A stretch of 38,440 nt of DNA from Saprospiraceae bacterium. GTDB lineage: Bacteria > Bacteroidota > Bacteroidia > Chitinophagales > Saprospiraceae. Shown here piece by piece: positions 28,101-37,187 of this stretch. The notes below the pieces were generated by a model. The model saw only the letters and a program-made list of their open reading frames with translations. It made no database searches and was not told where the DNA came from. Within the stretch, counting starts at the first letter, position 1, and the number at the start of each line of letters is the position of its first letter. Position numbers and translations under genes: made by a program. The stretch is taken from positions 1 through 38,440 of the forward strand of contig JAIPBE010000033.1 in the NCBI GenBank assembly GCA_021738725.1. The letters are read 5' to 3'.

Positions 28101-29549
28101 ATGAAAATCGCTTCTGCTCGCCGACTGTCCATTGGGATACTGACGATTCTTTTGCTGGGAACCATAGGCCTCACACAGACCTTTTCCCAGATTGACACCG
28201 TGATCCTGGAGGAGTCCGCATCCTTGCAATTTCCTCCCCTCTTGTTCAAATCGTCATTAGCCTGCCGGTTGGATCGCCAGAATCCCGACTTCGCTTATTC
28301 GGCTAACATGCATCACGGACTTGGAATCTATGACTTGTCGACCACCGGCACTATCATCCCGGTACTCGACCTGCCCATAGACAGCTTCAATGGTCTTGAC
28401 GTATCCACCCTCCAACAAATTGGCAACCTCCTATATGTCGGCATCGGAGACTTTCAGACCAAAGACAATCCCGCTACCGGACTGGCCATCCTGGATATCA
28501 GTATGCCCAACCAGCCGACCCTGGTCGGCATCTGGGATTCCACCTTCTTCACCAAAGGCGTTTCTCACCTGATGGTGAAAGAGGATCTGGCTTATCTCTC
28601 TATCATGGCCGACGGCCTGCTGATCCTGGATGTTTCGGAACCGGAACACATCCAGTTTGTCTCCCACTTCCTGCCCGACATCACCTACCCCGCCCCGTCC
28701 ACCGATGATCATCAATCCAGAGGACTGAAGATCCGCAACGACAGCCTCTTCCTGGCCTTTGACCGGGGCGGCCTCCGGATCCTGGACATTTCCGACCCGT
28801 ACGCCCCCGCCGAGATCGGAAAGTATATTAACCTGGATCTCAACAGTTCCGCTGGAGCGGCCTACAACGATGTCGTGATCAAAGATAACTTTGCCATCTG
28901 CAGTGTGGATTATTGCGGACTGGAGGTGATCGATCTGAGCACCACACCCATGACCTCTGATTATTGGTACAATCCCTGGGGTTGCAGCTGGCTGAACTGG
29001 AGCGGGGCGGATCTCCATCTCAATGAACTTCATTTCGCCCGAAATGACAGTCTCCTGGTGGTTTCTGCCGGACAATCGGAGGTATTGATATTCGATATCA
29101 GCAATCCGGAAATTCCACAAGTGGTTGGTCATTACGGTACTCCGTCAGACACCATGGCCACCTATGGCGTCGATGTCTCCGAAGATCGTGTCCTCCTGTC
29201 TTACATCAACACCCCGTTTCACATCCCGCCCTTTACCCCCTTTTACTCCAATTATGGCGGTCTGAAACTCCTCCAGTTCCAGACAGGAACCTCCGCCGTT
29301 GAACCTGTGGATCCCTCAATTGATCTCCAGATCGCGCCGAATCCATTTTCAGACGTCATCCACATCACCCATTCGCAGCCAATCGAATCACTGACCATCC
29401 TGGATCTCTTCGGCAGGGAATTGCTTTCTGCCGATCGGTTGCCTCCTGGAGAACACACCTTCCATACCGACACATGGCCGTCCGGGATCCTGTATGTACA
29501 GATCATGATCGGCCAGAACATGACCTCCCGAATGATCATCAAACAGTAA
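28101..29549 (+). CDS. T9SS-exported LVIVD-repeat beta-propeller protein
   Basis: This 482-residue protein has a signal peptide (about residues 1-30, ending FSQ). LVIVD-type blades recur: GLAILDISMPNQPTLVGIWD, GLLILDVSEPEHIQFVSHF, GLRILDISDPYAPAEIGKY, GLEVIDLS and EVLIFDISNPEIPQVVGHYG. Together they form a surface beta-propeller. The C-terminal domain (about 405-482) is type A sorting (LQIAPNPFSD...PSGILYVQIM). Propellers of this kind bind partners or sugars; there is no enzyme motif. Confidence 0.82.
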   Translation: MKIASARRLSIGILTILLLGTIGLTQTFSQIDTVILEESASLQFPPLLFKSSLACRLDRQNPDFAYSANMHHGLGIYDLSTTGTIIPVLDLPIDSFNGLDVSTLQQIGNLLYVGIGDFQTKDNPATGLAILDISMPNQPTLVGIWDSTFFTKGVSHLMVKEDLAYLSIMADGLLILDVSEPEHIQFVSHFLPDITYPAPSTDDHQSRGLKIRNDSLFLAFDRGGLRILDISDPYAPAEIGKYINLDLNSSAGAAYNDVVIKDNFAICSVDYCGLEVIDLSTTPMTSDYWYNPWGCSWLNWSGADLHLNELHFARNDSLLVVSAGQSEVLIFDISNPEIPQVVGHYGTPSDTMATYGVDVSEDRVLLSYINTPFHIPPFTPFYSNYGGLKLLQFQTGTSAVEPVDPSIDLQIAPNPFSDVIHITHSQPIESLTILDLFGRELLSADRLPPGEHTFHTDTWPSGILYVQIMIGQNMTSRMIIKQ

Positions 29550-29587
29550 ATGCCGCTGCAGCGCAATCAGGGAAACACCGAACCCAT

Positions 29588-30328
29588 ATGATGGCCAAAG
29601 ACTACTTTTCAGAACAATCATCCGGCTATGCCCTTTATCGGCCATCCTGGCCAGCAGACCTGATCGCCTCCATCCTCACGCATTGCCCCGGTCGCGACCG
29701 GGCCTGGGATTGCGCCACGGGCAACGGGCAGGTCGCCACCCTCCTCGCCGACCATTTCAACCAGGTCGACGCCACAGATATCAGCGCCCGTCAACTGGCC
29801 GAAGCAGTGGCCCGCCCAAACATTCATTACGCGCTGGCCCCCGCAGAGGACACTCCCTTTCCAGATCATGTATTTGATCTGATTACGGTTGGTCAGGCCG
29901 TACACTGGTTCGAGCATGAACGCTTCTATCGGGAGGTAGAACGGGTACTCAAACCAGATGGCCTGCTGGCCCTTCTTGGTTATGGTCTCGCCCGGATCAC
30001 TCCAGAAATTGATGCGATTGTAGATGAATTGTATACGGATGTCCTGGGACCCTACTGGCATCCGGAAAGGAAATATATAGATGAACACTACAAATGCATT
30101 CCATTTCCATTTCGCGAGCTCCATTTTCCGGATCTGGAACACCTGCTCACCTGGCGTGTGGACCATTTGTTGGGATATGTCAACACCTGGTCAGCAGTCC
30201 GACAGTATATCCAATTGGATGGCGTTGACCCGGTTGAACCCTTTGATGCACAACTCCGCCAATTGTGGGGCACTAGCGAACGTGCTGTCCATATCCCTGT
30301 TTTTAGCCGTGTAGGCCGATTGGTCTGA
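29588..30328 (+). CDS. Class I SAM-dependent methyltransferase
   Basis: The start is taken at the ATG at 29588 (or 29591). A frame open further upstream overlaps the propeller gene and is not protein-like. The protein has 246 residues. Motif I is RAWDCATGNGQVATLLADHF (SAM-binding glycine loop), the acidic post-I residue is in VDATDIS, and motif II/III is PFPDHVFDLITVGQAVHWFE. The opening YFSEQSSGYALYRPSWP is typical of the trans-aconitate methyltransferase-like group. Substrate unknown. Confidence 0.85.
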   Translation: MMAKDYFSEQSSGYALYRPSWPADLIASILTHCPGRDRAWDCATGNGQVATLLADHFNQVDATDISARQLAEAVARPNIHYALAPAEDTPFPDHVFDLITVGQAVHWFEHERFYREVERVLKPDGLLALLGYGLARITPEIDAIVDELYTDVLGPYWHPERKYIDEHYKCIPFPFRELHFPDLEHLLTWRVDHLLGYVNTWSAVRQYIQLDGVDPVEPFDAQLRQLWGTSERAVHIPVFSRVGRLV

Positions 30329-30492
30329 GCAGTTAGACCCATCCTGTTCGCACTCCTAAGCAGAATCTAATCCTGATTCCCTGATGATTTTTCTAGATTT
30401 ATGAACATTGCATCTCCACCCGAGTTTGCTGATCGGAGGAAAGCAACTCGTTCCTCATCGCCTGCATGCATTCACCTCACACCAATACACAT

Positions 30493-31137
30493 ATGAACAA
30501 GTACGAAGAGATCTTTGAGAAAAACAAAAAGTGGATCGCCGAAAAAACGGCCACAAACGATCAATTTTTCGAACACCTGGCAAAAGGACAGGATCCCGAA
30601 TTTCTCTATATCGGCTGCTCAGATAGTCGGGTGACCGCTGAAGATATGATGGGTGTGGAACCAGGGGATGTCTTTGTGCATCGGAACATTGCCAACGTCA
30701 TCAGCAACACTGACTTGAATGCCATGAGCGTCATCGAATATGCAGTGGGACACCTGGACGTAAAACACATCATCGTCTGTGGACACTATTATTGTGGAGG
30801 GGTCAAGGCGGCCATGCAAGCCCAGGACCTGGGGATACTCAACCCCTGGTTGCGCAACATCCGAGATGTTTACCGGCTGCACAAAACAGAACTCAATGCC
30901 ATTGCAGATGAGGAAAAACGGTATAAACGGCTGGTCGAACTGAATGTGCAGGAACAATGCGTCAACGTGACCAAAACGGCAGTCGTACAACGTAAATACC
31001 TTGAAAAAGGTACCCCCATTGTGCATGGTTGGGTCTTTGATATCCGCACCGGAAAACTCATCGACCTGGAGTTGGATTTTAAAGAGATCCTGCATGAGAT
31101 CCAGGCTATCTACAACTTGGGGACAACCGGGGCCTGA
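30493..31137 (+). CDS. can: Beta-class carbonic anhydrase
   Basis: This zinc enzyme interconverts CO2 and bicarbonate. From the ATG at 30493 it has 214 residues, the normal length for bacterial beta-CA. The zinc ligands are C42 (IGCSDSR), H98 and C101 (VCGHYYCGG). The Asp-Arg dyad is D44-R46. HRNIANV is the conserved substrate-pocket block. An in-frame start at 30466 adds nine residues and is less likely. It should be cytoplasmic, since no signal peptide is present. The gene is monocistronic. Confidence 0.93.
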   Translation: MNKYEEIFEKNKKWIAEKTATNDQFFEHLAKGQDPEFLYIGCSDSRVTAEDMMGVEPGDVFVHRNIANVISNTDLNAMSVIEYAVGHLDVKHIIVCGHYYCGGVKAAMQAQDLGILNPWLRNIRDVYRLHKTELNAIADEEKRYKRLVELNVQEQCVNVTKTAVVQRKYLEKGTPIVHGWVFDIRTGKLIDLELDFKEILHEIQAIYNLGTTGA

Positions 31138-31237
31138 CAATATGCCTTTATGATAGACCGAGGAGATTTAACAACTTCATTGTAAACTTGTCTTCTGGCC
31201 CTGACCAGCAGAATCTATTGCCCACTCGATCGAGTAC

Positions 31238-31615
31238 ATGCACTTTAGATACGCTCGACATTCAAACGACCTGAAAAAGTTGACCGACTTTTATTCCGGG
31301 ATCCTGAACCTGGACATACTCGGTGGATTCCAGGATCATGATGGCTACAACGGTGTATTTCTCGGACCGAACGACGGCAACTGGCATCTGGAATTTACAG
31401 AGTCACCTGATGCACCGAATCATTCGTTTGACGAGGAGGACAATCTGGTATTCTACCCGGAGAATCGCCTGGTTTACGACCAGATCCTGCAACGGATCCA
31501 CCGGGAGAATATCCCCCTGGTTAAACCTAAAAATCCGTATTGGGAAACCCATGGAGTTATGATCCTCGACCCGGATGGGTTCAGAGTGGTGATCTCTGGG
31601 GATAGAATAAACTAA
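31238..31615 (+). CDS. VOC-family (glyoxalase/bleomycin-resistance fold) protein
   Basis: This 125-residue protein is a single VOC module: FRYARHSNDLKKLTDFYSGI, LNLDILGGFQ, WHLEFTE and a terminal ILDPDGFRVVIS. The putative metal ligands are the early His (H8), the Glu in HLEFTE and the aspartate/valine strand at the end. The family includes lyases, dioxygenases and binding proteins. The specific activity cannot be assigned. Confidence 0.82.
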   Translation: MHFRYARHSNDLKKLTDFYSGILNLDILGGFQDHDGYNGVFLGPNDGNWHLEFTESPDAPNHSFDEEDNLVFYPENRLVYDQILQRIHRENIPLVKPKNPYWETHGVMILDPDGFRVVISGDRIN

Positions 31616-31717
31616 CGAAGGCTTTTCCTCTCTCCATGTTGAAAGTTGGTTGATATTGGACGAATGGGAACTTATTCTGTCAGAATGTGATTACATTGGA
31701 AGTACAATTTACGATTG

Positions 31718-31963
31718 ATGCGTGCAAAGATCATTCAGATAGGAAATTCAAAAGGTCTCCGGCTTTCGAAGACGATGTTAAAGAAATACGACTTCGGTGA
31801 GGAAGTCAATCTCCGGCTGGAAGAAAGCTGCATAATCATCGAACCTGTCCCCAAAGCCAGAAAAGGTTGGGAAGAATCCTTCATTCAAATGAGAAAGAAC
31901 GGGGATGACGAGATCCTCCTGGGTGATATATTTCCGGATGAATCTTTTGAGGAATGGACCTGA
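31718..31963 (+). CDS. MazE/AbrB-type antitoxin
   Basis: This 81-residue protein has an AbrB-like swapped-hairpin DNA-binding domain at the N-terminus (MRAKIIQIGNSKGLRLSKTM; then LKKYDFGEEVNLRLEESCII). An acidic tail (GDDEILLGDIFPDESFEEW) should wrap the toxin. A TTG at 31715 precedes the ATG and is less likely. It overlaps the mazF-like toxin gene by 10 bp, and such modules repress their own promoter. Confidence 0.88.
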   Translation: MRAKIIQIGNSKGLRLSKTMLKKYDFGEEVNLRLEESCIIIEPVPKARKGWEESFIQMRKNGDDEILLGDIFPDESFEEWT

Positions 31964-32277
31964 ACCAATACGATGTCGTACTGGTGAATCTGGACCCGAC
32001 TGTTGGACATGAGATCCAAAAAACCAGACCCTGTCTCATCATTTCTCCAGATGAAATGAATCGTCATCTTCGAACCATTATGATCGCCCCGTTAACGACC
32101 AGTCAGCGCGAATATCCCACCAGGATAAAGGTTGCTTTAAACGGAAAGGAAGGCCGGATCGTCCTGGACCAGATACGCACCGTTGATCGCATCCGGATCA
32201 TCCGGAAACTCGATCAACTCCAGCCACCTGTCATCAAGGAAGTGAAAAATGTCATCCAATTGATGCTGGTCGACTAA
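31954..32277 (+). CDS. MazF/PemK-type endoribonuclease toxin
   Basis: This 107-residue protein has the MazF fold: YDVVLVNLDPTVGHEIQKTR (R25 in KTRP, catalytic) and IAPLTTSQR (T48, catalytic), then GRIVLDQIRTVDRIRIIRKL. It cleaves single-stranded RNA at short sites. Both key residues are present, so it should be active. It is translated from within the last codons of the antitoxin gene. Confidence 0.92.
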   Translation: MDLNQYDVVLVNLDPTVGHEIQKTRPCLIISPDEMNRHLRTIMIAPLTTSQREYPTRIKVALNGKEGRIVLDQIRTVDRIRIIRKLDQLQPPVIKEVKNVIQLMLVD

Positions 32278-32301
32278 GCTGTTGACGACCATTTACATCT
32301 T

Positions 32302-33306
32302 TTACCGCACCACGCCCAATCCAGTCAACTCATGCACCTCTTTCAAGGTCGTTTTCGCACGCTCCCGAATATTTGCTGATGAATCCTGGACCTTCTTTTT
32401 CCAGGTGCGTTTGTCGGCATTGATCTCTTCGAACTTCTCCCGGATCGGGGCCATCATCACCGCCAGGGCATTGGCCACCTCTTCCTTGAGGTCGGCATAT
32501 TTCAACTCCCCGGCCTGATAATCCGCCATCAGGCGATCATGCGGAGCCTGCGCGCCTGCCGCTCGCATCATCGTAAAGAGATTGGCCACACCAGCGCTCA
32601 TCTCTCCTTCAGGCGTGTCGCCTGCGTCGGTCACAGCCGAGCGGACCTGCTTGCGCATCCGGGCCTCATCGCCGAACAAGTTGATATAGTGCTTCTCCCC
32701 GAGCGACTTGGACATCTTCCGGGAGGGATCGGCCAGACTCAACACCTTCGGCACCTCTGTAAAATACGGTCGAGGCACCGGGAAGTATTCCTTGCCAAAC
32801 TGCCGATTGAAGCGATCGGCGATGGTCCGGGTCAACTCCAGATGCTGCTCCTGGTCCTTTCCCACCGGCACAAAATCAGCATGGTAGATCAGGATATCGG
32901 CTGCCTGGAGGATGGGGTAATAGAAGAGTGCGCTGGAGATAAAGGCATCCTTGTCCTTCTCCTGCACCTGGGTGGATTTGTCCTTGAACTGGGTCATCCG
33001 GGTCGTGTCGCCATAACTGGCCACACAGCCCAGGATCCAGGCCAGTTCGGCGTGCTCGGGCACCATCGACTGGATGAAGATATGATCCGACTTGACGCCA
33101 CAGGCGAGCATCTGAAAGGTCATCTTCCAGGTCGCTTCCCGCAGTTTGGCCGGATTGAACGGCATGGTCATAGCGTGGTAATCCACTACGCCGAACACAC
33201 AGTCGAACTCCTGCTGCATGTCCACCCAACCCTTGACCGCACCAAAGTAGTTGCCCAAATGGATATCGCCGGTCGGCTGGATACAGGATAGTACACGTTT
33301 CTTCAT
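32302..33306 (-). CDS. trpS: Tryptophanyl-tRNA synthetase
   Basis: This class I aminoacyl-tRNA synthetase charges tRNA-Trp. It has 334 residues, full length. The HIGH-type motif is IHLGN in PTGDIHLGNYFGAVKGW (residues 11-27), and KMSKS is at 197-201 (DPSRKMSKSLGEK). PVGKDQEQHLELTR forms the Trp/ATP pocket. A -7-like TATTTTTG lies about 70 bp upstream (minus strand, 33377-33384). It is convergent with the mazF-like gene. Confidence 0.97.
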   Translation of the reverse strand: MKKRVLSCIQPTGDIHLGNYFGAVKGWVDMQQEFDCVFGVVDYHAMTMPFNPAKLREATWKMTFQMLACGVKSDHIFIQSMVPEHAELAWILGCVASYGDTTRMTQFKDKSTQVQEKDKDAFISSALFYYPILQAADILIYHADFVPVGKDQEQHLELTRTIADRFNRQFGKEYFPVPRPYFTEVPKVLSLADPSRKMSKSLGEKHYINLFGDEARMRKQVRSAVTDAGDTPEGEMSAGVANLFTMMRAAGAQAPHDRLMADYQAGELKYADLKEEVANALAVMMAPIREKFEEINADKRTWKKKVQDSSANIRERAKTTLKEVHELTGLGVVR

Positions 33307-33376
33307 GTCAAACTGGTTTCAGATCAGAGTAGGTAGTTAGCCAGGTTTAGATCCACAGATATTCTGTGTTCAAGGA

Positions 33377-33384
33377 CAAAAATA
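33377..33384 (-). promoter_or_regulatory. Putative trpS -7 box (TATTTTTG)
   Basis: On the minus strand, TATTTTTG fits TAnnTTTG exactly, with no clear -33 TTTG at the right distance. It would give a leader of about 65 nt before the trpS ATG. Confidence 0.45.
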
Positions 33385-33406
33385 CCGCCAATCCCTTTCT
33401 TTCAGA

Positions 33407-33790
33407 TCAGGGGAGTGTGGCGATCAGGGAGATCTCCACATTCACGAATCGAGGTAGATTCACCACTTCGACCAACTCCCGGGCGGGTGCCCATTCTGCT
33501 TCGAAGTACTCCGCATAGACGGCATTGATCCGGGCATACTGATGCATGTCCTTGACAAAGACGCTGCATTTGATGACATCCTTGTAGTGTGCGCCTGCCG
33601 CTACGAGGATGGCACCCAGGTTTTTGAGGACTTGATGGGTCTCGGCCTCGATGGAATCCTGGACCAACTCTCCAGTGGCCGGATCGATGGCAATCTGCCC
33701 GGACACATAGAGGGTCTGATCTACCAGCACAGCCTGGTTGTAGGGGCCGATCGCTGCCGGAGCTTTATCGGTATGGATGATGCGCTTCAT
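33407..33790 (-). CDS. ridA: RidA-family 2-iminobutanoate/2-iminopropanoate deaminase
   Basis: This 127-residue protein is the usual RidA length. Blocks are KAPAAIGPYNQAVLVDQTLY (substrate-ring side), YVSGQIAIDPATGELV, and ECVFVKDM-type text read here as KCSVFVKDMHQYARINAVYA. The catalytic Arg lies near EWAPARELVEVVNLP, and E118 is in VNVEISLIA. It deaminates reactive enamines/imines made by PLP enzymes and protects cellular enzymes. It lies between trpS and the rpmF operon. Confidence 0.93.
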   Translation of the reverse strand: MKRIIHTDKAPAAIGPYNQAVLVDQTLYVSGQIAIDPATGELVQDSIEAETHQVLKNLGAILVAAGAHYKDVIKCSVFVKDMHQYARINAVYAEYFEAEWAPARELVEVVNLPRFVNVEISLIATLP

Positions 33791-33866
33791 AAGGATTGGG
33801 TTGAACGACCCGCCAATGCGGGAGTGAAAGGTTGATGTCTGATCGAAAAAGTAGAACCGAGGAAAA

Positions 33867-33907
33867 ACACGAAGAGCTCCTTTCCCGGTTCAGCGGAAGA
33901 GGAGCTC
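33867..33907 (-). terminator. Terminator after rpmF
   Basis: On the minus strand, GAGCTCCTCTTCCG (33907-33894) pairs with CGGGAAAGGAGCTC (33887-33874), with 12 of 14 Watson-Crick pairs, one wobble and one mismatch. The downstream side is T-rich (TTCGTGTTTTTCC). It lies 25 bp after the rpmF stop and ends the yceD-rpmF operon. Confidence 0.75.
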
Positions 33908-33931
33908 AGGTGAATGGAATCCTGGAATGAC

Positions 33932-34129
33932 TTATCCTTCCAGTATCTCTTCTGCCGGGATCACCACTTGGCCGCGGTAGTACATCGCGCCCTCGTGCCA
34001 ATACGCACGGTGCATGGGGTGAGCTTCGCCGGTGGTCTTACAGATGGTGATCTGCGGCATTGCGGCAGCCAGGTGGGTGCGACGCTTGCGCTTCCGTTGT
34101 TTGGATACCCTGGATTTAGGATGTGCCAT
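33932..34129 (-). CDS. rpmF: 50S ribosomal protein L32
   Basis: This 65-residue protein starts MAHPKSRVSKQRKRKRRTH and continues with ITICKTTGEAHPMHRAYW, the classic L32 (bL32) sequence. It binds 23S rRNA in the large subunit. The usual zinc-ribbon cysteines are reduced to one (C30 region), so this is a zinc-free form. It follows the yceD gene directly, which is the common bacterial order. Confidence 0.97.
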   Translation of the reverse strand: MAHPKSRVSKQRKRKRRTHLAAAMPQITICKTTGEAHPMHRAYWHEGAMYYRGQVVIPAEEILEG

Positions 34130-34130
34130 A

Positions 34131-34676
34131 TCAATTCTTGTTTAACTCGTCTAATATATTGCGAAACGGATTATCCGGTTCGTCGTCTTTCTCTTCTTCG
34201 CTATCAGGTCCCGGTTGATGCTTCTCCAACACCGCCAACATGTCCATGTCACACGGCCGGGGATCGTCATCTTCACAATCAAAGGTCCTCACCACAGGAA
34301 TGCCCAGCACAATAAATTCGTAGGCAAATCGGGCCAGGTTGAATTCGCGCATATCCTGGGACAGCCAAACCACCTCATCCTCTTCCTTGTAGGTTTCACC
34401 GTACTTGATGATGAGCTCCTGTTCGCCGTCGATCGGCAGACCAATATCTGCCAGGCAACGATCACAGGTGGTCGCCACCCGCCCTTCAAACCGAAAGGTG
34501 GCTACGATCATATCCTGCCGCTTGTCCAGTTCCACTTCCAGGTCTAACGACCCCGACTGGACCGGCGCCTCCGGAAAACACTGGAAGAAGTCATCCTCAA
34601 CCTTGAAGTTGTAGGTGGTGATCCCCAATCGAATACCCGCAAGCGGAAATGTAAATGGCAACAGGGCCCGCTCCAT
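34131..34676 (-). CDS. yceD: YceD/DUF177-family protein (23S rRNA accumulation)
   Basis: The ATG at 34676 gives 181 residues opening with MERALLPFTFPLAGIRLGIT, the typical DUF177 start. A frame open to 34838 adds 54 residues with no similarity and is not used. The core TTCDRCLADIGLPIDGEQEL contains CxxC (C90 region). DCEDDDPRPCDMDML and the acidic tail complete the family pattern. YceD is linked to 23S rRNA maturation and lies upstream of rpmF in many bacteria, as here (1-bp gap). Confidence 0.88.
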   Translation of the reverse strand: MERALLPFTFPLAGIRLGITTYNFKVEDDFFQCFPEAPVQSGSLDLEVELDKRQDMIVATFRFEGRVATTCDRCLADIGLPIDGEQELIIKYGETYKEEDEVVWLSQDMREFNLARFAYEFIVLGIPVVRTFDCEDDDPRPCDMDMLAVLEKHQPGPDSEEEKDDEPDNPFRNILDELNKN

Positions 34677-34893
34677 CGTGAAAGAACTTTTTCTTTTAGC
34701 GGCTGCAAAGATAGGAGGAATGTTTGAAAAAAGGAAGCAATCCGGAACTGGATATTTGAACAGCTGTCCTGCAGAAACAATGGGCTCTCCAGAAGGATCC
34801 AAATCAAGAATATCGACTGTCCAATTGCCATTCAGCACCCTGGGAACTATTTTTGACGTATAATTATTGATATCTTATACGTACATCAAGATC

Positions 34894-35139
34894 ATGGACA
34901 CGAAACTGACCCTGCGCCTGGACAAATCGGTCATCGAACAGGCCAAGGCATATGCCCGCACCCACCAGACCAGTATCTCTTCCCTGGTAGAGGCCTATCT
35001 CGCCCTATTGACCCGATCAGAGACATCCGCCCAAATCATCAGCCCGACTGTTCGCCAACTCACAGGCGTCATCGATCTAAAAAAAGCAGATCTGGATCGG
35101 GAGAACTACCACGATCACCTGGCAAAGAAGTATCAATGA
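34894..35139 (+). CDS. DUF6364-like antitoxin (RHH-type)
   Basis: From the ATG at 34894 the protein has 81 residues. A start at 34867 would add nine. KLTLRLDKSVIEQAKAYART then SISSLVEAYL is the ribbon-helix-helix pattern of DUF6364 antitoxins. The C-terminal tail (DLKKADLDRENYHDHLAKKY) is likely to bind the toxin. It overlaps the PIN toxin gene by 4 bp (ATGA). Confidence 0.85.
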   Translation: MDTKLTLRLDKSVIEQAKAYARTHQTSISSLVEAYLALLTRSETSAQIISPTVRQLTGVIDLKKADLDRENYHDHLAKKYQ

Positions 35140-35561
35140 CCCGGCTCTTTGTTAATACCAATATCATCCTGGACCTCCTCGCCGCCAGAGAACCCTTCGT
35201 GGAAGAAGCGCAAATCCTGTTCAGCATGTCCGAAACGGCAACAGTGGACCTATTTACCTCTGCCCTGTCCATCGCCAACACCGCGTATATCCTGAACAGA
35301 CAATTAGATTCAACATCCACTCGATCGCTGCTTCGAAAATTTCGAACCCTGGTTCATATCGCGCCCTTTTCCCAGACGATCATTGATCTGGCCATCCAGG
35401 ATGATGCCTTCACAGACCTCGAAGATGGGTTCCAATACTATACGGCCTTGAACCTGCCCGCGGATGCTATTATCACCCGAAATCTTCGCGATTTTAGATC
35501 ATCTGCACTTCCTGTACTGACGGCTCGCCAATGGATCGACATGCATTCGCTGTCAACCTGA
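35136..35561 (+). CDS. PIN-domain toxin with altered first acidic residue
   Basis: This 141-residue protein has the VapC-like PIN domain: LFVNTNIILDLLAAREPFVE, LSIANTAYILNRQL, FTDLEDGFQYYTALNLPADA and IITRNLRDF. The first active-site Asp of PIN domains (usually DTN) is Asn at residue 7 (AAT at 35154-35156). The later acidic residues (E/D in DLEDGFQ and the D of PADAIITRN) remain. PIN nucleases cut RNA through metal ions held by these acids, so activity may be reduced or lost. Confidence 0.85.
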   Translation: MTRLFVNTNIILDLLAAREPFVEEAQILFSMSETATVDLFTSALSIANTAYILNRQLDSTSTRSLLRKFRTLVHIAPFSQTIIDLAIQDDAFTDLEDGFQYYTALNLPADAIITRNLRDFRSSALPVLTARQWIDMHSLST

Positions 35562-35613
35562 CAGGGCCGTCTTTCTATATCCTGCTTTCGGTACTCAAGG
35601 AGTCTTGCTCAGA

Positions 35614-37005
35614 TCAAAGCCCGTGTACCATATCCTCCGGGCGCACCCATTCGTCAAATTGTTCGGCGGTCAACAGCCCCAACTCCACACCAGCCTCTTT
35701 CAGGGTCTTGTCCTCCGCATGTGCCTTTTTGGCAATTTTTGCCGCATTGTCATAGCCAATCTTCGTATTCAACGCCGTCACCAGCATCAGACTGTTATTC
35801 AAGTGCTGAGTGATCCGAGCATAGTTGGGTTCGATACCCACCGCACAGTTGTCATTAAAACTCTGACACGCATCGCCAATCAATCGTGCTGACATTAAAA
35901 AGTTGAAGATCATCATCGGTTTAAACACATTCAACTCGAAATGCCCATTCGACCCGCCGATATTAATGGCTACATCATTGCCCATCACCTGCGCACAGGC
36001 CATAGTTAATGCTTCTGACTGAGTCGGATTGACCTTCCCTGGCATAATGGAAGAACCAGGCTCATTGGCCGGAATAATCAACTCACCAATTCCCGACCGC
36101 GGGCCAGAGGCCAACAGACGGATATCATTGCCGATCTTCATCAACGATACAGCCAGCAACTTGAGCGCGCCATGCGCTTCTACAATGGCATCATGAGCCG
36201 CCATCGCTTCAAATTTGTTAGGGGCCGTCACAAAATCCAGCCCGGAAAAATTGGCGATATACTCCGCCACTTTTTCCGAATATCCTTTCGGGGTATTTAA
36301 TCCAGTACCCACTGCTGTACCTCCCAGGGCAAGTTCGCGAAGATGAACGTATGTGTTCTTCACGGCTCGTAATCCATGATCCAGCTGTGCGGCATATCCA
36401 CTAAGTTCCTGCCCCACGGTCAACGGGGTTGCATCCATCAGGTGGGTCCGGCCTATTTTGACGACATGCTTAAACTCTTCAGACTTCTTGCGCAGCGTAT
36501 CCCGCAATGCTTCAACACCCGGCACAGTCACCTCCACCAGTGCCCGATAGGCAGCAATATTCATCGCCGTCGGAAACGTATCATTGGAGGACTGGGACTT
36601 GTTGACATCGTCATTGGGATGCAACACCTTCTTTTCATCAGTCAACTGCCCCCCAGCAATCACGTGTCCCCGGTTGGCCACGACTTCATTGACATTCATA
36701 TTCGATTGGGTACCTGAACCCGTTTGCCAGACCACCAGAGGAAACTGGTCATCCAGCTTACCCGCCAGGATCTCATCACAAACAGCGGCAATCAGATCCG
36801 CCTTTTCTACAGATAGAACGCCAAGGTCCTGATTCGTCCTGGCTGCTGACTTTTTCAGAATGGCAAATGCTTCAATCACCTCATGTGGAATGTGCTGCCC
36901 TCCAATCCGAAAATTCTGACTCGACCGCTGGGTCTGTGCTGCCCAGTATTTATCTGCAGGGACATCAATGCTGCCCATGCTATCCTTCTCCTTGCGAAAA
37001 CTCAT
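35614..37005 (-). CDS. fumC: Class II fumarate hydratase
   Basis: This TCA-cycle enzyme interconverts fumarate and malate without iron-sulfur cofactor. The ATG at 37005 gives 463 residues, the normal length. A frame open to 37170 adds 55 unrelated residues and crosses a terminator. Motifs are [15 protein letters not shown] (93-107), [10 protein letters not shown] (139-148), the catalytic H188 in [11 protein letters not shown], and the SS loop [11 protein letters not shown] (317-327) with catalytic S318. The usual Ala after SS is Ile here, a mild change. Confidence 0.96.
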   Translation of the reverse strand: MSFRKEKDSMGSIDVPADKYWAAQTQRSSQNFRIGGQHIPHEVIEAFAILKKSAARTNQDLGVLSVEKADLIAAVCDEILAGKLDDQFPLVVWQTGSGTQSNMNVNEVVANRGHVIAGGQLTDEKKVLHPNDDVNKSQSSNDTFPTAMNIAAYRALVEVTVPGVEALRDTLRKKSEEFKHVVKIGRTHLMDATPLTVGQELSGYAAQLDHGLRAVKNTYVHLRELALGGTAVGTGLNTPKGYSEKVAEYIANFSGLDFVTAPNKFEAMAAHDAIVEAHGALKLLAVSLMKIGNDIRLLASGPRSGIGELIIPANEPGSSIMPGKVNPTQSEALTMACAQVMGNDVAINIGGSNGHFELNVFKPMMIFNFLMSARLIGDACQSFNDNCAVGIEPNYARITQHLNNSLMLVTALNTKIGYDNAAKIAKKAHAEDKTLKEAGVELGLLTAEQFDEWVRPEDMVHGL

Positions 37006-37022
37006 GATATCTGGATTTGCGA

Positions 37023-37030
37023 CAAAGGTA
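37023..37030 (-). promoter_or_regulatory. Putative fumC -7 box (TACCTTTG)
   Basis: On the minus strand, TACCTTTG matches TAnnTTTG exactly. It lies about 18 bp upstream of the fumC ATG, giving a very short leader. No -33 TTTG is seen. This position supports the ATG at 37005 as the true start. Confidence 0.5.
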
Positions 37031-37124
37031 GACAACCTGATGTTCGGGTCATAACCCCGGGGATTGATCCGTATCAGTGCATGGCAAAACTTGAATATGG
37101 GTTCCACAAAGGAATGCCTCCTTG

Positions 37125-37158
37125 GAATAAAGAGTGCCCTTCCACTTGGGAAGGGCAC
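37125..37158 (-). terminator. Terminator after the beta-helix T9SS gene
   Basis: A 10-bp perfect stem GTGCCCTTCC (37134-37143) / GGAAGGGCAC (37149-37158) has a 5-nt loop. Read on the minus strand, it is followed by TCTTTATTCC. It lies 29 bp past the stop of the upstream minus-strand gene and separates it from fumC. Confidence 0.7.
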
Positions 37159-37187
37159 ACTGCTTAACATACTTAACCCCTAAAATA

